DNA from: Kineosporia sp. NBRC 101731
GTDB lineage: Bacteria > Actinomycetota > Actinomycetes > Actinomycetales > Kineosporiaceae
Reading direction: 5' to 3'
Length of the DNA: 41,696 nucleotides
Assembly (NCBI RefSeq): GCF_030269305.1
Contig: NZ_BSTC01000028.1
Coordinates: 1 to 41,696 of the forward strand
Numbering within the stretch: position 1 is the first letter of the stretch; each line of letters opens with the position of its first letter. This document shows, in pieces, positions 35,118 through 41,696 of this stretch. The position numbers and the translations under genes were made by a program. The notes under the pieces are model-generated. The model did no database searches. It was given only the letters and a program-made list of their open reading frames with translations, and was not told where the DNA came from.

Positions 35118-36175
35118 TGACCCAAGATCTGTCACTCCGGGTACGACACGATGCCCGGACCGCTCTCGACCACCTGGGCCTGAAACCGCTGGGCCCGCTC
35201 CGCAGCCTTCCGACTCCGTGGGACCGGCCGCAGCGCCAGGTGCTGCACACCCCGGTCGCCGGGTCACTGCGGGGCGAGGTGGCCGTCAAGGTCCTGCTCG
35301 ACCCCGACCCCGCGGCCGCCGCGGCGTTCGCCCAGGAGCACGACCTGCCCCGGGTTCTCAGCCCGATCGCCGACTCCCTGGTGCGCAGCGGCGAGATCCC
35401 GCACAACCCGATCGTTCAGCTGCTGCACCGCGAACCGGTACAGCTGGCCGGCTCCCTGGTGGCGGTGACCCGCTTCGCCCGCGCCGTGGGCCCCCTGGAC
35501 GCCACCACCTGGGGCCGCACCCTCGGCATCCTGCACCGCATCGGGACCACCCCGTCCGCCCTTCGGCGACTGACCGGTGTGCCGGGCAAGACGCTGGCGG
35601 GGTTGCACGCGCAGACCCTCGTCGAGGCGTTCCAGCGGCCCGGGCACCCGTTCCACGACCGGGCCGACCTGGCCCTGCGTTTCGCCCACGTCCTGCGGGA
35701 ACGGGTCGCCCGGGCACTGGAGCTCGACCCGGAACCGCTCCTGGCGCACCGCGACTTCCACGCACTCAACTGCGTGCACGCCCGTACCGGGGCCGTGGTG
35801 CTGGACTGGCAGGAGGCCGGCTGGGGCAGCCGGTCGGACGACTTCGCCTGGCTGTACCTCACGGTGAGCCGCTTCGGTGGCCTGCCGCAACTGCTCGACG
35901 AGGCGAAGACCGCCTATCGGCAGGCCAGTGGCGGAATCTGCCCCAGCGACGAGCAGATCCGGGCCGCCGGGCAGGTGCGTGAGCTGCTCTGCCTCGGATT
36001 CTCGCTGGCCAAGGCCGATCACAGCCCTCGGCACCGGCGGGAGGCTCTCAACCAGCTGCCGATCCTGCGCGATCCACAGACCCGCACCCGACGCTGGCGC
36101 ATGCTGCACAACCCGGCGATCTTCAGCCCGGGAATCATCCCGTCGCGGCGCACGACGGCCGCCTGGTCGGCCTGA
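35117..36175 (+). CDS. APH/choline-kinase-like phosphotransferase
   Basis: A 352-residue member of the aminoglycoside phosphotransferase/choline kinase fold. The catalytic loop reads LAHRDFHALN (Asp213, Asn218), followed by the metal-binding VLDWQEAGWGSRSDDFAWLYL (Asp230). The ATP-binding N-lobe is divergent (EVAVKVLLDP supplies the usual lysine). Such kinases phosphorylate small hydroxyl compounds, sugars or choline; resistance is not implied. ATG 35117 overlaps the preceding stop by one base (TGATG), with AGGAG six bases upstream, so translation is coupled to the glycosyltransferase-like gene. Repeat copy C follows the stop by 17 bases. Confidence 0.8.
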   Translation: MTQDLSLRVRHDARTALDHLGLKPLGPLRSLPTPWDRPQRQVLHTPVAGSLRGEVAVKVLLDPDPAAAAAFAQEHDLPRVLSPIADSLVRSGEIPHNPIVQLLHREPVQLAGSLVAVTRFARAVGPLDATTWGRTLGILHRIGTTPSALRRLTGVPGKTLAGLHAQTLVEAFQRPGHPFHDRADLALRFAHVLRERVARALELDPEPLLAHRDFHALNCVHARTGAVVLDWQEAGWGSRSDDFAWLYLTVSRFGGLPQLLDEAKTAYRQASGGICPSDEQIRAAGQVRELLCLGFSLAKADHSPRHRREALNQLPILRDPQTRTRRWRMLHNPAIFSPGIIPSRRTTAAWSA

Positions 36176-36192
36176 CCTCCCGAGCTCTTCGT

Positions 36193-36238
36193 TCGTGATC
36201 ATGCAAACTTTCCCCGGGGAAAGTTTGCATGATCACGA
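36193..36238. repeat. Dispersed GCATGATCAC repeat, copy C (46-bp perfect palindrome)
   Basis: A perfect palindrome with no loop, formed by two arms of the repeat meeting at CCCC|GGGG. Each arm reads TCGTGATCATGCAAACTTTCC inward. It starts 17 bases after the stop of the APH-like kinase gene and could terminate that operon. Confidence 0.9.
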
Positions 36239-36292
36239 CGATTGAGGACGATCACGAGGGCGCGCGGGTCAGTCGCCACGGTGAGGGCACCT

Positions 36293-36335
36293 GCATGAAG
36301 GCGCTGGCATGAAGGCGCTGGCATGAGGGCACCGA
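36293..36335 (+). repeat. 14-bp tandem repeat upstream of thiM
   Basis: GCATGAAGGCGCTG occurs twice in tandem (36293-36306, 36307-36320), followed by a partial third unit GCATGAGGGCAC. Each full unit contains a five-codon frame MKALA whose stop overlaps the next ATG as ATGA. The repeat lies about 100-140 bases before the thiM start. Confidence 0.6.
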
Positions 36336-36376
36336 TGTGAAGGCACAGTTAAAGCCATCGCCAGCTCATAGCCACG

Positions 36377-36408
36377 CCTGCATGTAGCTGCATACAGTGG
36401 CATGCAGG
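36377..36408 (+). promoter_or_regulatory. Inverted repeat before thiM, possible operator
   Basis: CCTGCATG (36377-36384) and CATGCAGG (36401-36408) are perfect inverted arms 16 bases apart, with further TGCAT between them. The element lies 28 bases before GTG 36436. It could be the operator of the GntR-type regulator encoded at the end of the cluster, or an RNA hairpin. Confidence 0.45.
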
Positions 36409-36435
36409 ATCCGCCGCCATCGAGGAGACGTCACC

Positions 36436-37215
36436 GTGCAAGAGATCAGCTGGCAGGACGAGGACATCCGCAAGGGCTTCGCGGCCATCGCCCAGGCGTC
36501 CCCCTTCGTCTACGGCCTGACCAACTACATCGCCGCCAACCTGAGTGCGAACGTGCTGCTCGCGGTGGGCGCGGGCCCGGCCATCGGTGCGGCGTCGGAC
36601 TGGACACGCACCTTCCCGGCCGGGGCCGGGGGCGTGTGGATCAACAGCGCGGGCCTGATGAGCAGCAGCGAGGAGAGCTTCACCGAGGTCGCGCGCACCG
36701 CGCAGGCCGCCGGCACGCCGTGGGTGCTCGACCCGGTCGCGGTCGGCGCCGGGGCGCCCGAGTACGACGCCTTCGTGAAGTCACTGCTGGAGTTCAAGCC
36801 GGCGATCATCCGGGGCAACGCCAGTGAGCTGATCGCCCTGGGTGGCGGCGCGGCCCTGGGCAAGGGGGTGGAGACCACGGCCAGCTCGTCCGAGGCCGTC
36901 GACGCCATCGCCGAGATCGCCCGCAACACCGGCGCCGTGGTGGCGGTCAGCGGTCCGGTCGACTACATCACCGACGGCACCACCACGGTCTCGGTCCCGG
37001 GTGGGGACGTCCGTCTCACCAAGGTGACAGGTGCCGGTTGCAGTCTGGGTGCCTTCTGCGCCGCCGCGGCCGCCGCCGGCAACTCCCCCTTCGTGGCCGC
37101 CCAGGTCGCCCACGCCGCCTACGCGGTCGCCGCCGAGCGGGCGGGTGCGCGCACCCAGGGCACCGGCGAGTTCGCCGTCGCGCTGGTGGACGAGCTGTCG
37201 CTGCTGACGGCCTGA
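36436..37215 (+). CDS. thiM: Hydroxyethylthiazole kinase ThiM
   Basis: A 259-residue kinase of the ribokinase-like fold that phosphorylates 4-methyl-5-(2-hydroxyethyl)thiazole in thiamine salvage. Motifs are GLTNYIAANLSANVLLAVGA, WINSAGLMSSSEE, LDPVAVGA, IIRGNASELIAL and VTGAGCSLGAF with Cys202. It fits ThiM length and order well. The start is GTG 36436 with GAGGAG eight bases upstream; a longer in-frame ATG at 36397 runs through the operator-like repeat. It is first in a rightward cluster with a flavin monooxygenase, a sulfurtransferase and an amidase. No TPP riboswitch is seen. Confidence 0.88.
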   Translation: MQEISWQDEDIRKGFAAIAQASPFVYGLTNYIAANLSANVLLAVGAGPAIGAASDWTRTFPAGAGGVWINSAGLMSSSEESFTEVARTAQAAGTPWVLDPVAVGAGAPEYDAFVKSLLEFKPAIIRGNASELIALGGGAALGKGVETTASSSEAVDAIAEIARNTGAVVAVSGPVDYITDGTTTVSVPGGDVRLTKVTGAGCSLGAFCAAAAAAGNSPFVAAQVAHAAYAVAAERAGARTQGTGEFAVALVDELSLLTA

Positions 37216-37240
37216 ACCACCCCCGCGACCGGAGCCCGAC

Positions 37241-37294
37241 CGCGTCCTCAAAGCCGCGTCCTCAAAGCACTGCCCGGCAAGAAGCACTGCCCGG
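37241..37294 (+). repeat. Tandem duplications between thiM and the monooxygenase gene
   Basis: CGCGTCCTCAAAGC occurs twice back to back (37241-37254, 37255-37268), and AAGCACTGCCCGG then occurs twice with 17-base spacing (ending 37277 and 37294). This looks like recent slippage or duplication in the short leader of the monooxygenase gene. Confidence 0.6.
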
Positions 37295-37305
37295 AAAGGA
37301 AACCG

Positions 37306-38646
37306 ATGCACCTCGCCGCCTTCATGAACGCAGGCCCACAGGGAACCGTGGGCTGGCGGCACCCGGAGGCCGGCAACGGCTTCCTGACCACCGCCCACTA
37401 CGCGCACATCGCCAAGGTTCTCGAAGCCGCCTGCTTCGACCTGGTGTTCATCCCGGACGCCATGGCCGTGCCGCGCAGCCTGGGCAACTCGTTCGAGCCG
37501 GCCGTGAAGTGGGGCTCCGGCACGCCGCGCCTCGACCCGATGCCGGTGATCACCACGATGGCCGCGGTGACGACGCATCTCGGCGTCGCGGCGACCATCT
37601 CGACGGGTTACCAGGAGCCGTACAACGTGGCGCGCGGCCTGGCCACCCTCGATCACCTGACCCAGGGCCGGGCCGGCTGGAACGTGGTGACCAGTTTCCA
37701 GGACGCCGAGGCGCAGAACTTCGGCCAGGACAAGCTCCCCGACCGCGCCACCCGCTACCGCCGGGCCGAGGAGTTCCTCGAGGTCAGCACCCGGTTGTGG
37801 GACAGCTGGTCGGACGACGTGATGATCCGGGACAAGGCGACGGGAGTGTTCGGCCGGCCCGAGGAGGTCGAGGCGGTCGACCACGAGGGCGAGTTCTTCA
37901 AGGTACAGGGGCCGCTCAGCGTGCCCCGGCCCCCGCAGGGCTACCCGGTCATCATCCAGGCCGGTGCCTCGCCGGCCGGCCGGGACTTCGCCTCGCGCTG
38001 GGCCGACGTGATCTTCTGCTCACACGAGTCACTGGCCTCGGCGATCGACTTCTACGCCGACATCAAGCAGCGGGCCGCCTCCTTCGGCCGTGACCCGGCA
38101 CAGGTCAAGATCCTGCCGGCCGCCACGATCGTGGTCGGCACCGATGTCCGGGACGCCATGGCCAAGCACGAGGCCTTCGCCGACCTGGTCTCGGTGGAGG
38201 CCGGACTGTCCCGGCTGGCCTACCACGTGAACGTCGACCTGACGAAATACGATCTGGACGGCCCCCTTCCGTCGCTGGAAGTGGTCGGCGTGGAGGGCCA
38301 CTACCGCGAGGTGGTCGAGTTCGCCGAACGCGAGAAGCTGACCGTGGCCGAGATCGGCCGGTGGTACGGCGCCCGCACCGAAGGCAACATGATCGGCTCG
38401 GCCCGCGACATCGCGGACACCATGGAGCAGTGGATGAAGGCCGGTGCCGCGGACGGTTTCATGATCCAGGCCACGCACGTGCCGGGCGCTTTCGAGGACG
38501 TCGCCCGCGAGGTGGTGCCGGAACTGCAGCGACGTGGGCTGTTCCGCACCTCCTACGAGGATGGCACCCTGCGTGACCGGCTCGGCCTGGACCGGCCCGC
38601 GCGGGGTGAGTGGCGCAACCGGGCCGCGTCGGTGGTGAAGGCGTGA
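37306..38646 (+). CDS. NtaA/DszA-family FMN-dependent monooxygenase
   Basis: A 446-residue luciferase-like monooxygenase of the NtaA/SnaA/DszA/SoxA group. Motifs are AHYAHIAKVLEAACFDLVF, LDPMPVITTMAAVTTHLG, GRAGWNVVTSFQDAEAQNFG and the family end AREVVPELQRRGLFRTSYE. These two-component enzymes use FMNH2 from a separate reductase to oxidise or cleave N- or S-containing compounds such as nitrilotriacetate, sulfones and pyrimidines. The substrate here is unknown; the ThiM and sulfurtransferase neighbours hint at a sulfur compound. ATG 37306 has AAAGGA upstream. Its stop overlaps the sulfurtransferase start as GTGA. Confidence 0.9.
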   Translation: MHLAAFMNAGPQGTVGWRHPEAGNGFLTTAHYAHIAKVLEAACFDLVFIPDAMAVPRSLGNSFEPAVKWGSGTPRLDPMPVITTMAAVTTHLGVAATISTGYQEPYNVARGLATLDHLTQGRAGWNVVTSFQDAEAQNFGQDKLPDRATRYRRAEEFLEVSTRLWDSWSDDVMIRDKATGVFGRPEEVEAVDHEGEFFKVQGPLSVPRPPQGYPVIIQAGASPAGRDFASRWADVIFCSHESLASAIDFYADIKQRAASFGRDPAQVKILPAATIVVGTDVRDAMAKHEAFADLVSVEAGLSRLAYHVNVDLTKYDLDGPLPSLEVVGVEGHYREVVEFAEREKLTVAEIGRWYGARTEGNMIGSARDIADTMEQWMKAGAADGFMIQATHVPGAFEDVAREVVPELQRRGLFRTSYEDGTLRDRLGLDRPARGEWRNRAASVVKA

Positions 38647-39461
38647 GCTCGCTGGTCACAGCCTCCTGGCTGGCCACTCACCTCGAGGAGGTGGTGCTGC
38701 TCGACGCCAGCATCCGCCGCACCGAGACCGGTTACGTCAGCGGACTTCCCGAGTACGAGGCCGGTCACCTGCCGGGGGCCCGGTTCGCCGATGTCTTCGA
38801 GCAGTTCTCCGACCCGGCGGCGGGTTTCGCGTTCGGGGCACCCGGGAAGAAACAGATTGAGGACGCGGCGCGCTCGGTCGGGATTTCCGGTGACACCACG
38901 GTGGTGGTGTACGACCGGCTCTCCGGCGCCTGGGCCGCCCGGCTGTGGTGGGTGTTCCGGTCGTTCGGGATCGAGCGGGTCTTCGTCCTGGACGGCGGGC
39001 TCTCCGCCTGGACCGCAGCCGGTTTCGATCTGGTCACCGGTCCGGACCAGGGCCCGGTGCAACCCGGCGACGTGACCGCGGTTGCCCAGGAGGGCTTCTT
39101 CGTCGGGCTGTCCGAGGTGCAGGCGCTGTCCGAGAACCCCTCGGCCGGCGACCCGGTCGTGTGTGCCCTGCGCGGATCCGAATACGACAGGGGCCACATC
39201 CCGAACAGCTCGAGCCTGCCCTACCCCTCGCTGCTCGCGCCGGACGGCACCGTCGACCTGGACCAGGCCCGCCGGGCCGCCCGGGAGTACGACGCCGCCG
39301 ACCAGGTGGTGCTCTACTGCGGCGGCGCGATCAACGCCGCCGGGCTGGCCCTGGCCCTGACCGAGGGCGGTCTGCCGATCGGGCGGATCACGCTCTACGA
39401 CGGCTCACTCAGCGAGTGGAAGTCCGACCCGGCCCGCCCGCTGACCACTGATCAGTCGTGA
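38643..39461 (+). CDS. Two-domain sulfurtransferase (rhodanese)
   Basis: A 272-residue thiosulfate/3-mercaptopyruvate sulfurtransferase type protein. The first rhodanese domain is non-catalytic (VVYDRLSGAWAARLWWVFRS). The second carries the active-site Cys226 in VVLYCGGAINAAG. It moves sulfane sulfur to cyanide or other thiophiles. The start is GTG 38643, coupled to the monooxygenase stop; a frame open further upstream is antisense-like. Within this cluster it may process sulfur released by the monooxygenase; that is inference. Repeat copy D begins four bases after its stop. Confidence 0.9.
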   Translation: MSSLVTASWLATHLEEVVLLDASIRRTETGYVSGLPEYEAGHLPGARFADVFEQFSDPAAGFAFGAPGKKQIEDAARSVGISGDTTVVVYDRLSGAWAARLWWVFRSFGIERVFVLDGGLSAWTAAGFDLVTGPDQGPVQPGDVTAVAQEGFFVGLSEVQALSENPSAGDPVVCALRGSEYDRGHIPNSSSLPYPSLLAPDGTVDLDQARRAAREYDAADQVVLYCGGAINAAGLALALTEGGLPIGRITLYDGSLSEWKSDPARPLTTDQS

Positions 39462-39464
39462 TCG

Positions 39465-39489
39465 GGGGAGGTTTTGCATGATCACGAAC
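39465..39489 (+). repeat. Dispersed GCATGATCAC repeat, copy D (supplies amidase start)
   Basis: Identical over 25 bp to copy B. GGGGAGG (39465-39471), TTTTGC and ATG (39478) form a well-spaced ribosome binding site and start codon for the amidase gene. A short GTGATC (39458-39463) can pair with GATCAC in the repeat. Confidence 0.88.
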
Positions 39490-40860
39490 AGGGAAATGGG
39501 TACGGGCGCTCAGCTCGTTGCCGGGTATGCCGCCGGCGACTTCACGCCCCTCGACGTCACCAGGGTCTCGATCCGGGCGGCCGAAGCCGACCAGCTCAAC
39601 GCGATCGCCAGCATTGATGCCGAAAAGGCCCTTGCCGCAGCAGAGGAAAGCACACGGCGCTATCAGCACGGTGAGCAGCTGGGCCCGCTGGACGGGGTTC
39701 CGATCACCTTCAAGGACTCCTTCCACATCACCGGGCTCCCCCGGTGGCACGGCACCGCCGTGAACCCGGGCGCCTCGTCCGTCATGGATGCGGCACCGGT
39801 GCGCCGCGCCCGCGAGGCCGGGATGATCGTGGTCGCGAAGACCACCATGCCCGACTTCGCCATGCTGATGGCCGGGCAGAGTTCCCGGCACGGCGTAATC
39901 CGCAATGCCTGGGACAGCAACCTCAGTCCGGGTGGTTCATCTTCCGGCGCACCGGGTTCCGTGGTGACCGGAGTGGCCCCGATCGCGGTCGGCACCGACA
40001 TGATCGGCTCGGTGCGGCTGCCGGCCGCCCTGAGCGGCCTGGCCTCGATCAAGCCGACGCAGGGCCGCATCGCCTACGACCCGGCGGGTGACTACCGCAG
40101 CGCCGGGCCGATGGCGAGAACCGTCGAAGACCTGGAGCAGGCCCTGGCCGTGCTGGGGCAGCACGACCCGGTCGACCTGTTCGCGCTGCCCGGCCGGTTC
40201 CAGCCGGTCCCTCCGCCGGAGCACCTGCGGGGCCGGAAGATCGGTGTGCTGCGCTCCGTGGGTTGGGGTACCGCGGTGGACGAGCCGACCGATCGGGCCG
40301 TGCGCACCCAGGCCGACGTGCTGGCCGATCTCGGGGCCCAGGTCACCGAGATCCCCGAACTCCCGGTCACGGACGATGATTACGAGACCGTCTACTGGTT
40401 CATGATCTACCACGGGCTGCCCGACTACCTGGGCGCCGAACCGGCGCGACGAGGGGCCGTCCACCCGGTGGTGGGCGCCATGCTCGAAGAGGCGTTCGGG
40501 CACTCGGCCGTGCGGGCCGCCCTGGACGCCCGCCGGATGGCCGCCGCCATCGAGCGGGTGCGCACCGTCTTCGCCCCGTTCGACCACGTGCTCTCCCCCG
40601 CCCTGCCGATCCGCTCGTTCCCCGCCGATCAGGCGTCCCCCGATCCGCTCCATCCGGTGGGTCACATGGGTTTCGCCTGCTGGCCGAATCGCTTGGGGAC
40701 GCCGGCGGGCACCGTTCCCGTCGCCCCCGGCCCGGGCGGGCCACCGGTGAGCGTGCAGGTCACCGGGCGACGCTTCGACGACGCCGGGGTGCTCGGCGTG
40801 CTCCGGCGGCTGGAGGACGCCCGAGGGTTCGACGTCGGTTATCCACCCGTTCCTGAGTAG
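39478..40860 (+). CDS. Amidase (amidase signature family)
   Basis: A 460-residue amide hydrolase. The Ser-cisSer-Lys triad is visible: Lys79 in TFKDSFHITG, the cis-Ser in PGGSSSGAPGS (about 155) and the nucleophile Ser178 in GTDMIGSVRLP. The glycine-rich loop deviates from the common GGSSGGSA and GTDTGGSIR, so substrate preference may differ. Amidases of this family cleave amides, carbamates or allophanate. The start ATG 39478 lies inside repeat copy D, and the first residues MITNREMG are repeat-encoded; ATG 39496 (MGTGAQL) is another possible start. It closes the enzyme cluster before the GntR-type gene. Confidence 0.9.
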   Translation: MITNREMGTGAQLVAGYAAGDFTPLDVTRVSIRAAEADQLNAIASIDAEKALAAAEESTRRYQHGEQLGPLDGVPITFKDSFHITGLPRWHGTAVNPGASSVMDAAPVRRAREAGMIVVAKTTMPDFAMLMAGQSSRHGVIRNAWDSNLSPGGSSSGAPGSVVTGVAPIAVGTDMIGSVRLPAALSGLASIKPTQGRIAYDPAGDYRSAGPMARTVEDLEQALAVLGQHDPVDLFALPGRFQPVPPPEHLRGRKIGVLRSVGWGTAVDEPTDRAVRTQADVLADLGAQVTEIPELPVTDDDYETVYWFMIYHGLPDYLGAEPARRGAVHPVVGAMLEEAFGHSAVRAALDARRMAAAIERVRTVFAPFDHVLSPALPIRSFPADQASPDPLHPVGHMGFACWPNRLGTPAGTVPVAPGPGGPPVSVQVTGRRFDDAGVLGVLRRLEDARGFDVGYPPVPE

Positions 40861-40898
40861 ATTGAGCACGACAAATCCCCCTGGAAGGGAGGCCGGGA

Positions 40899-41561
40899 AT
40901 GGCCAGCGCCCGTGACACCATCTACGCGACCCTGCGGTCCCGGCTGACCTCCGGCCACTACCCGGAAGACGCCTCGCTGATCCCGCAGGTGCTGAGCGAA
41001 GAGTTCCAGGTGTCGCGCACCCCCGTCCGCGAGGCCCTCGGCCTGCTCGAGCGCGACGGCCTGCTGGTGTCCACGCAACGCGGTTTCGCCCTGCGCCGGC
41101 GCAGCGACGAGGAGATGCTGGAGATCTTCGAGGCCCGGGCGATCCTGGAGTCGTCGGCCGCCTACGCCGCTGCCCTGCGGCGCAGTCCGATCGACCTGGC
41201 GAGGCTCGACGACCTCCTGGCCCGGACCCGCACCGAGACCGAACCGGCCGCGATCCGGAGCTGTTTCAACCTCTGGCACGAGGCGGTGCGGCAGGCCGCG
41301 CACAACCAGACGATCGGTGCCCTGCTGCACACACTCGACGCCCAGGCCAAGCTGAGCGCTCCGTGGAAGACCCCTCTGGCTGAGGGCACGTTCGACGCGA
41401 GCATCGCCGAGCACGAGCAGATGACCGAGGCGATCCGCAGCCAGGACGGCGAACGGGCCCGCACGCTGATGCTCGAACACCAGGCGCACGATCGGGACAC
41501 CCGCATCCTGCAACTGGTTTCGGAGATGGCCCAGACCTCACCGACATCGCCGGCGAACTGA
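40899..41561 (+). CDS. GntR-family regulator, FadR/FCD type
   Basis: A 220-residue repressor. The N-terminal winged helix-turn-helix (residues 5-65) includes PQVLSEEFQVSRTPVREALG and GLLVSTQRGF. The C-terminal helical FCD domain (about 72-210) has ILESSAAYAAA, FNLWHEAV and a final EHQAHDRD, with acid and His residues that could bind a metal and a carboxylate effector. It probably controls the ThiM-monooxygenase-sulfurtransferase-amidase cluster, 38 bases upstream on the same strand. ATG 40899 has GGGAGG well spaced. A terminator follows at 41661. Confidence 0.92.
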   Translation: MASARDTIYATLRSRLTSGHYPEDASLIPQVLSEEFQVSRTPVREALGLLERDGLLVSTQRGFALRRRSDEEMLEIFEARAILESSAAYAAALRRSPIDLARLDDLLARTRTETEPAAIRSCFNLWHEAVRQAAHNQTIGALLHTLDAQAKLSAPWKTPLAEGTFDASIAEHEQMTEAIRSQDGERARTLMLEHQAHDRDTRILQLVSEMAQTSPTSPAN

Positions 41562-41660
41562 GAGACCTGAGCCCGGATCCGCCGACCCGGTTTGAGTGGC
41601 CGAGTGCGGTCATTTCCTGATCGTGATTTCAGGTATTTCCTGGCGTGGGCGTGAGTGATG

Positions 41661-41680
41661 ACCCGGTCTGCCCGGGTTTT
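41661..41680 (+). terminator. Terminator at the end of the cluster
   Basis: A 6-bp stem ACCCGG/CCGGGT with a TCTGC loop and a TTTT tail, about 100 bases after the GntR-type stop. The stretch 41562-41660 holds two ATTTCCTG repeats and no gene. Confidence 0.6.
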
Positions 41681-41696
41681 CCACTTCGGTTCCTGG

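Noticed and set aside
35117-36175. Antibiotic resistance gene (aminoglycoside phosphotransferase)
   Set aside because: Only the general kinase fold motifs are present, and the gene is coupled to a glycosyltransferase-like gene; resistance cannot be claimed.
36000-36202. Minus-strand frame MITNEELGRSG starting in copy C
   Set aside because: It is antisense to the APH-like kinase gene and without coding bias of its own.
36239-36435. TPP riboswitch before thiM
   Set aside because: The conserved CTGAGA and GAACCTGA-type elements are not present.

Overview
This is a high-GC chromosomal segment of an actinobacterium. The evidence is strong GC bias in third codon positions, many GTG starts, an actinobacterial-type rRNA leader at the left edge, an F420-dependent oxidoreductase, a DUF3072 protein, and a carbohydrate ABC transporter without its own ATPase. 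A Kineosporia-like member of the Actinomycetota is my guess at lineage, but the window does not prove it. No phage, plasmid, transposase, CRISPR array or tRNA was found.

Layout. Positions 1-1120 are the upstream control region of an rRNA operon that runs leftwards out of the window: a conserved leader box and two promoters with 18-base spacers. Next come a small zinc-ribbon-like protein (1174-1458), a doubtful ORF, a methyl-accepting chemotaxis protein, an F420-dependent oxidoreductase, and a leftward group of a YbdK-type ligase, a DUF3072 protein and a DUF2993 protein. A histidine kinase/response regulator pair (7464-9607) is divergent from a membrane GGDEF-EAL protein (9767-12085). An alpha/beta hydrolase follows. 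The leftward block 12959-19197 is a sugar-use locus: a LacI-type regulator, a GH13 alpha-glucosidase, a lipoprotein binding protein and two permeases, with TTGC/GCAA palindromes as likely operators. A DUF5317 membrane protein overlaps a second membrane GGDEF-EAL gene (19444-22136). Upstream of that lies a separate small transcription unit: a structured leader, a 33-residue membrane peptide and a strong terminator. The zinc-uptake operon znuA-znuC-znuB (22551-25226) has a near-consensus Zur box.

The right part holds a DUF4230 membrane protein, a small membrane-anchored protein, a MocR-type aspartate aminotransferase, a CYTH-CHAD protein, an RNase H with an N-terminal zinc finger, and an 854-residue membrane protein whose alpha/beta-hydrolase motifs are split around the membrane region. 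A glycosyltransferase-like gene overlaps an APH-like kinase gene (33765-36175). A rightward cluster, 36436-41561, encodes hydroxyethylthiazole kinase, an NtaA/DszA-type flavin monooxygenase, a two-domain sulfurtransferase, an amidase and a GntR/FadR-type regulator.

The most unusual signal is a dispersed repeat present at four loci (six arms) with consensus GGGGA-NNN-TTTGCATGATCACGA. Every copy lies within 20 bases of a stop codon. Two copies form long hairpins, one of them a 46-bp perfect palindrome. The repeat carries a Shine-Dalgarno-like G-run at the right distance from an ATG, and one copy appears to supply the ribosome binding site and start codon of the amidase gene. A different 38-bp perfect palindrome has a stop codon at its exact centre (33507-33544).
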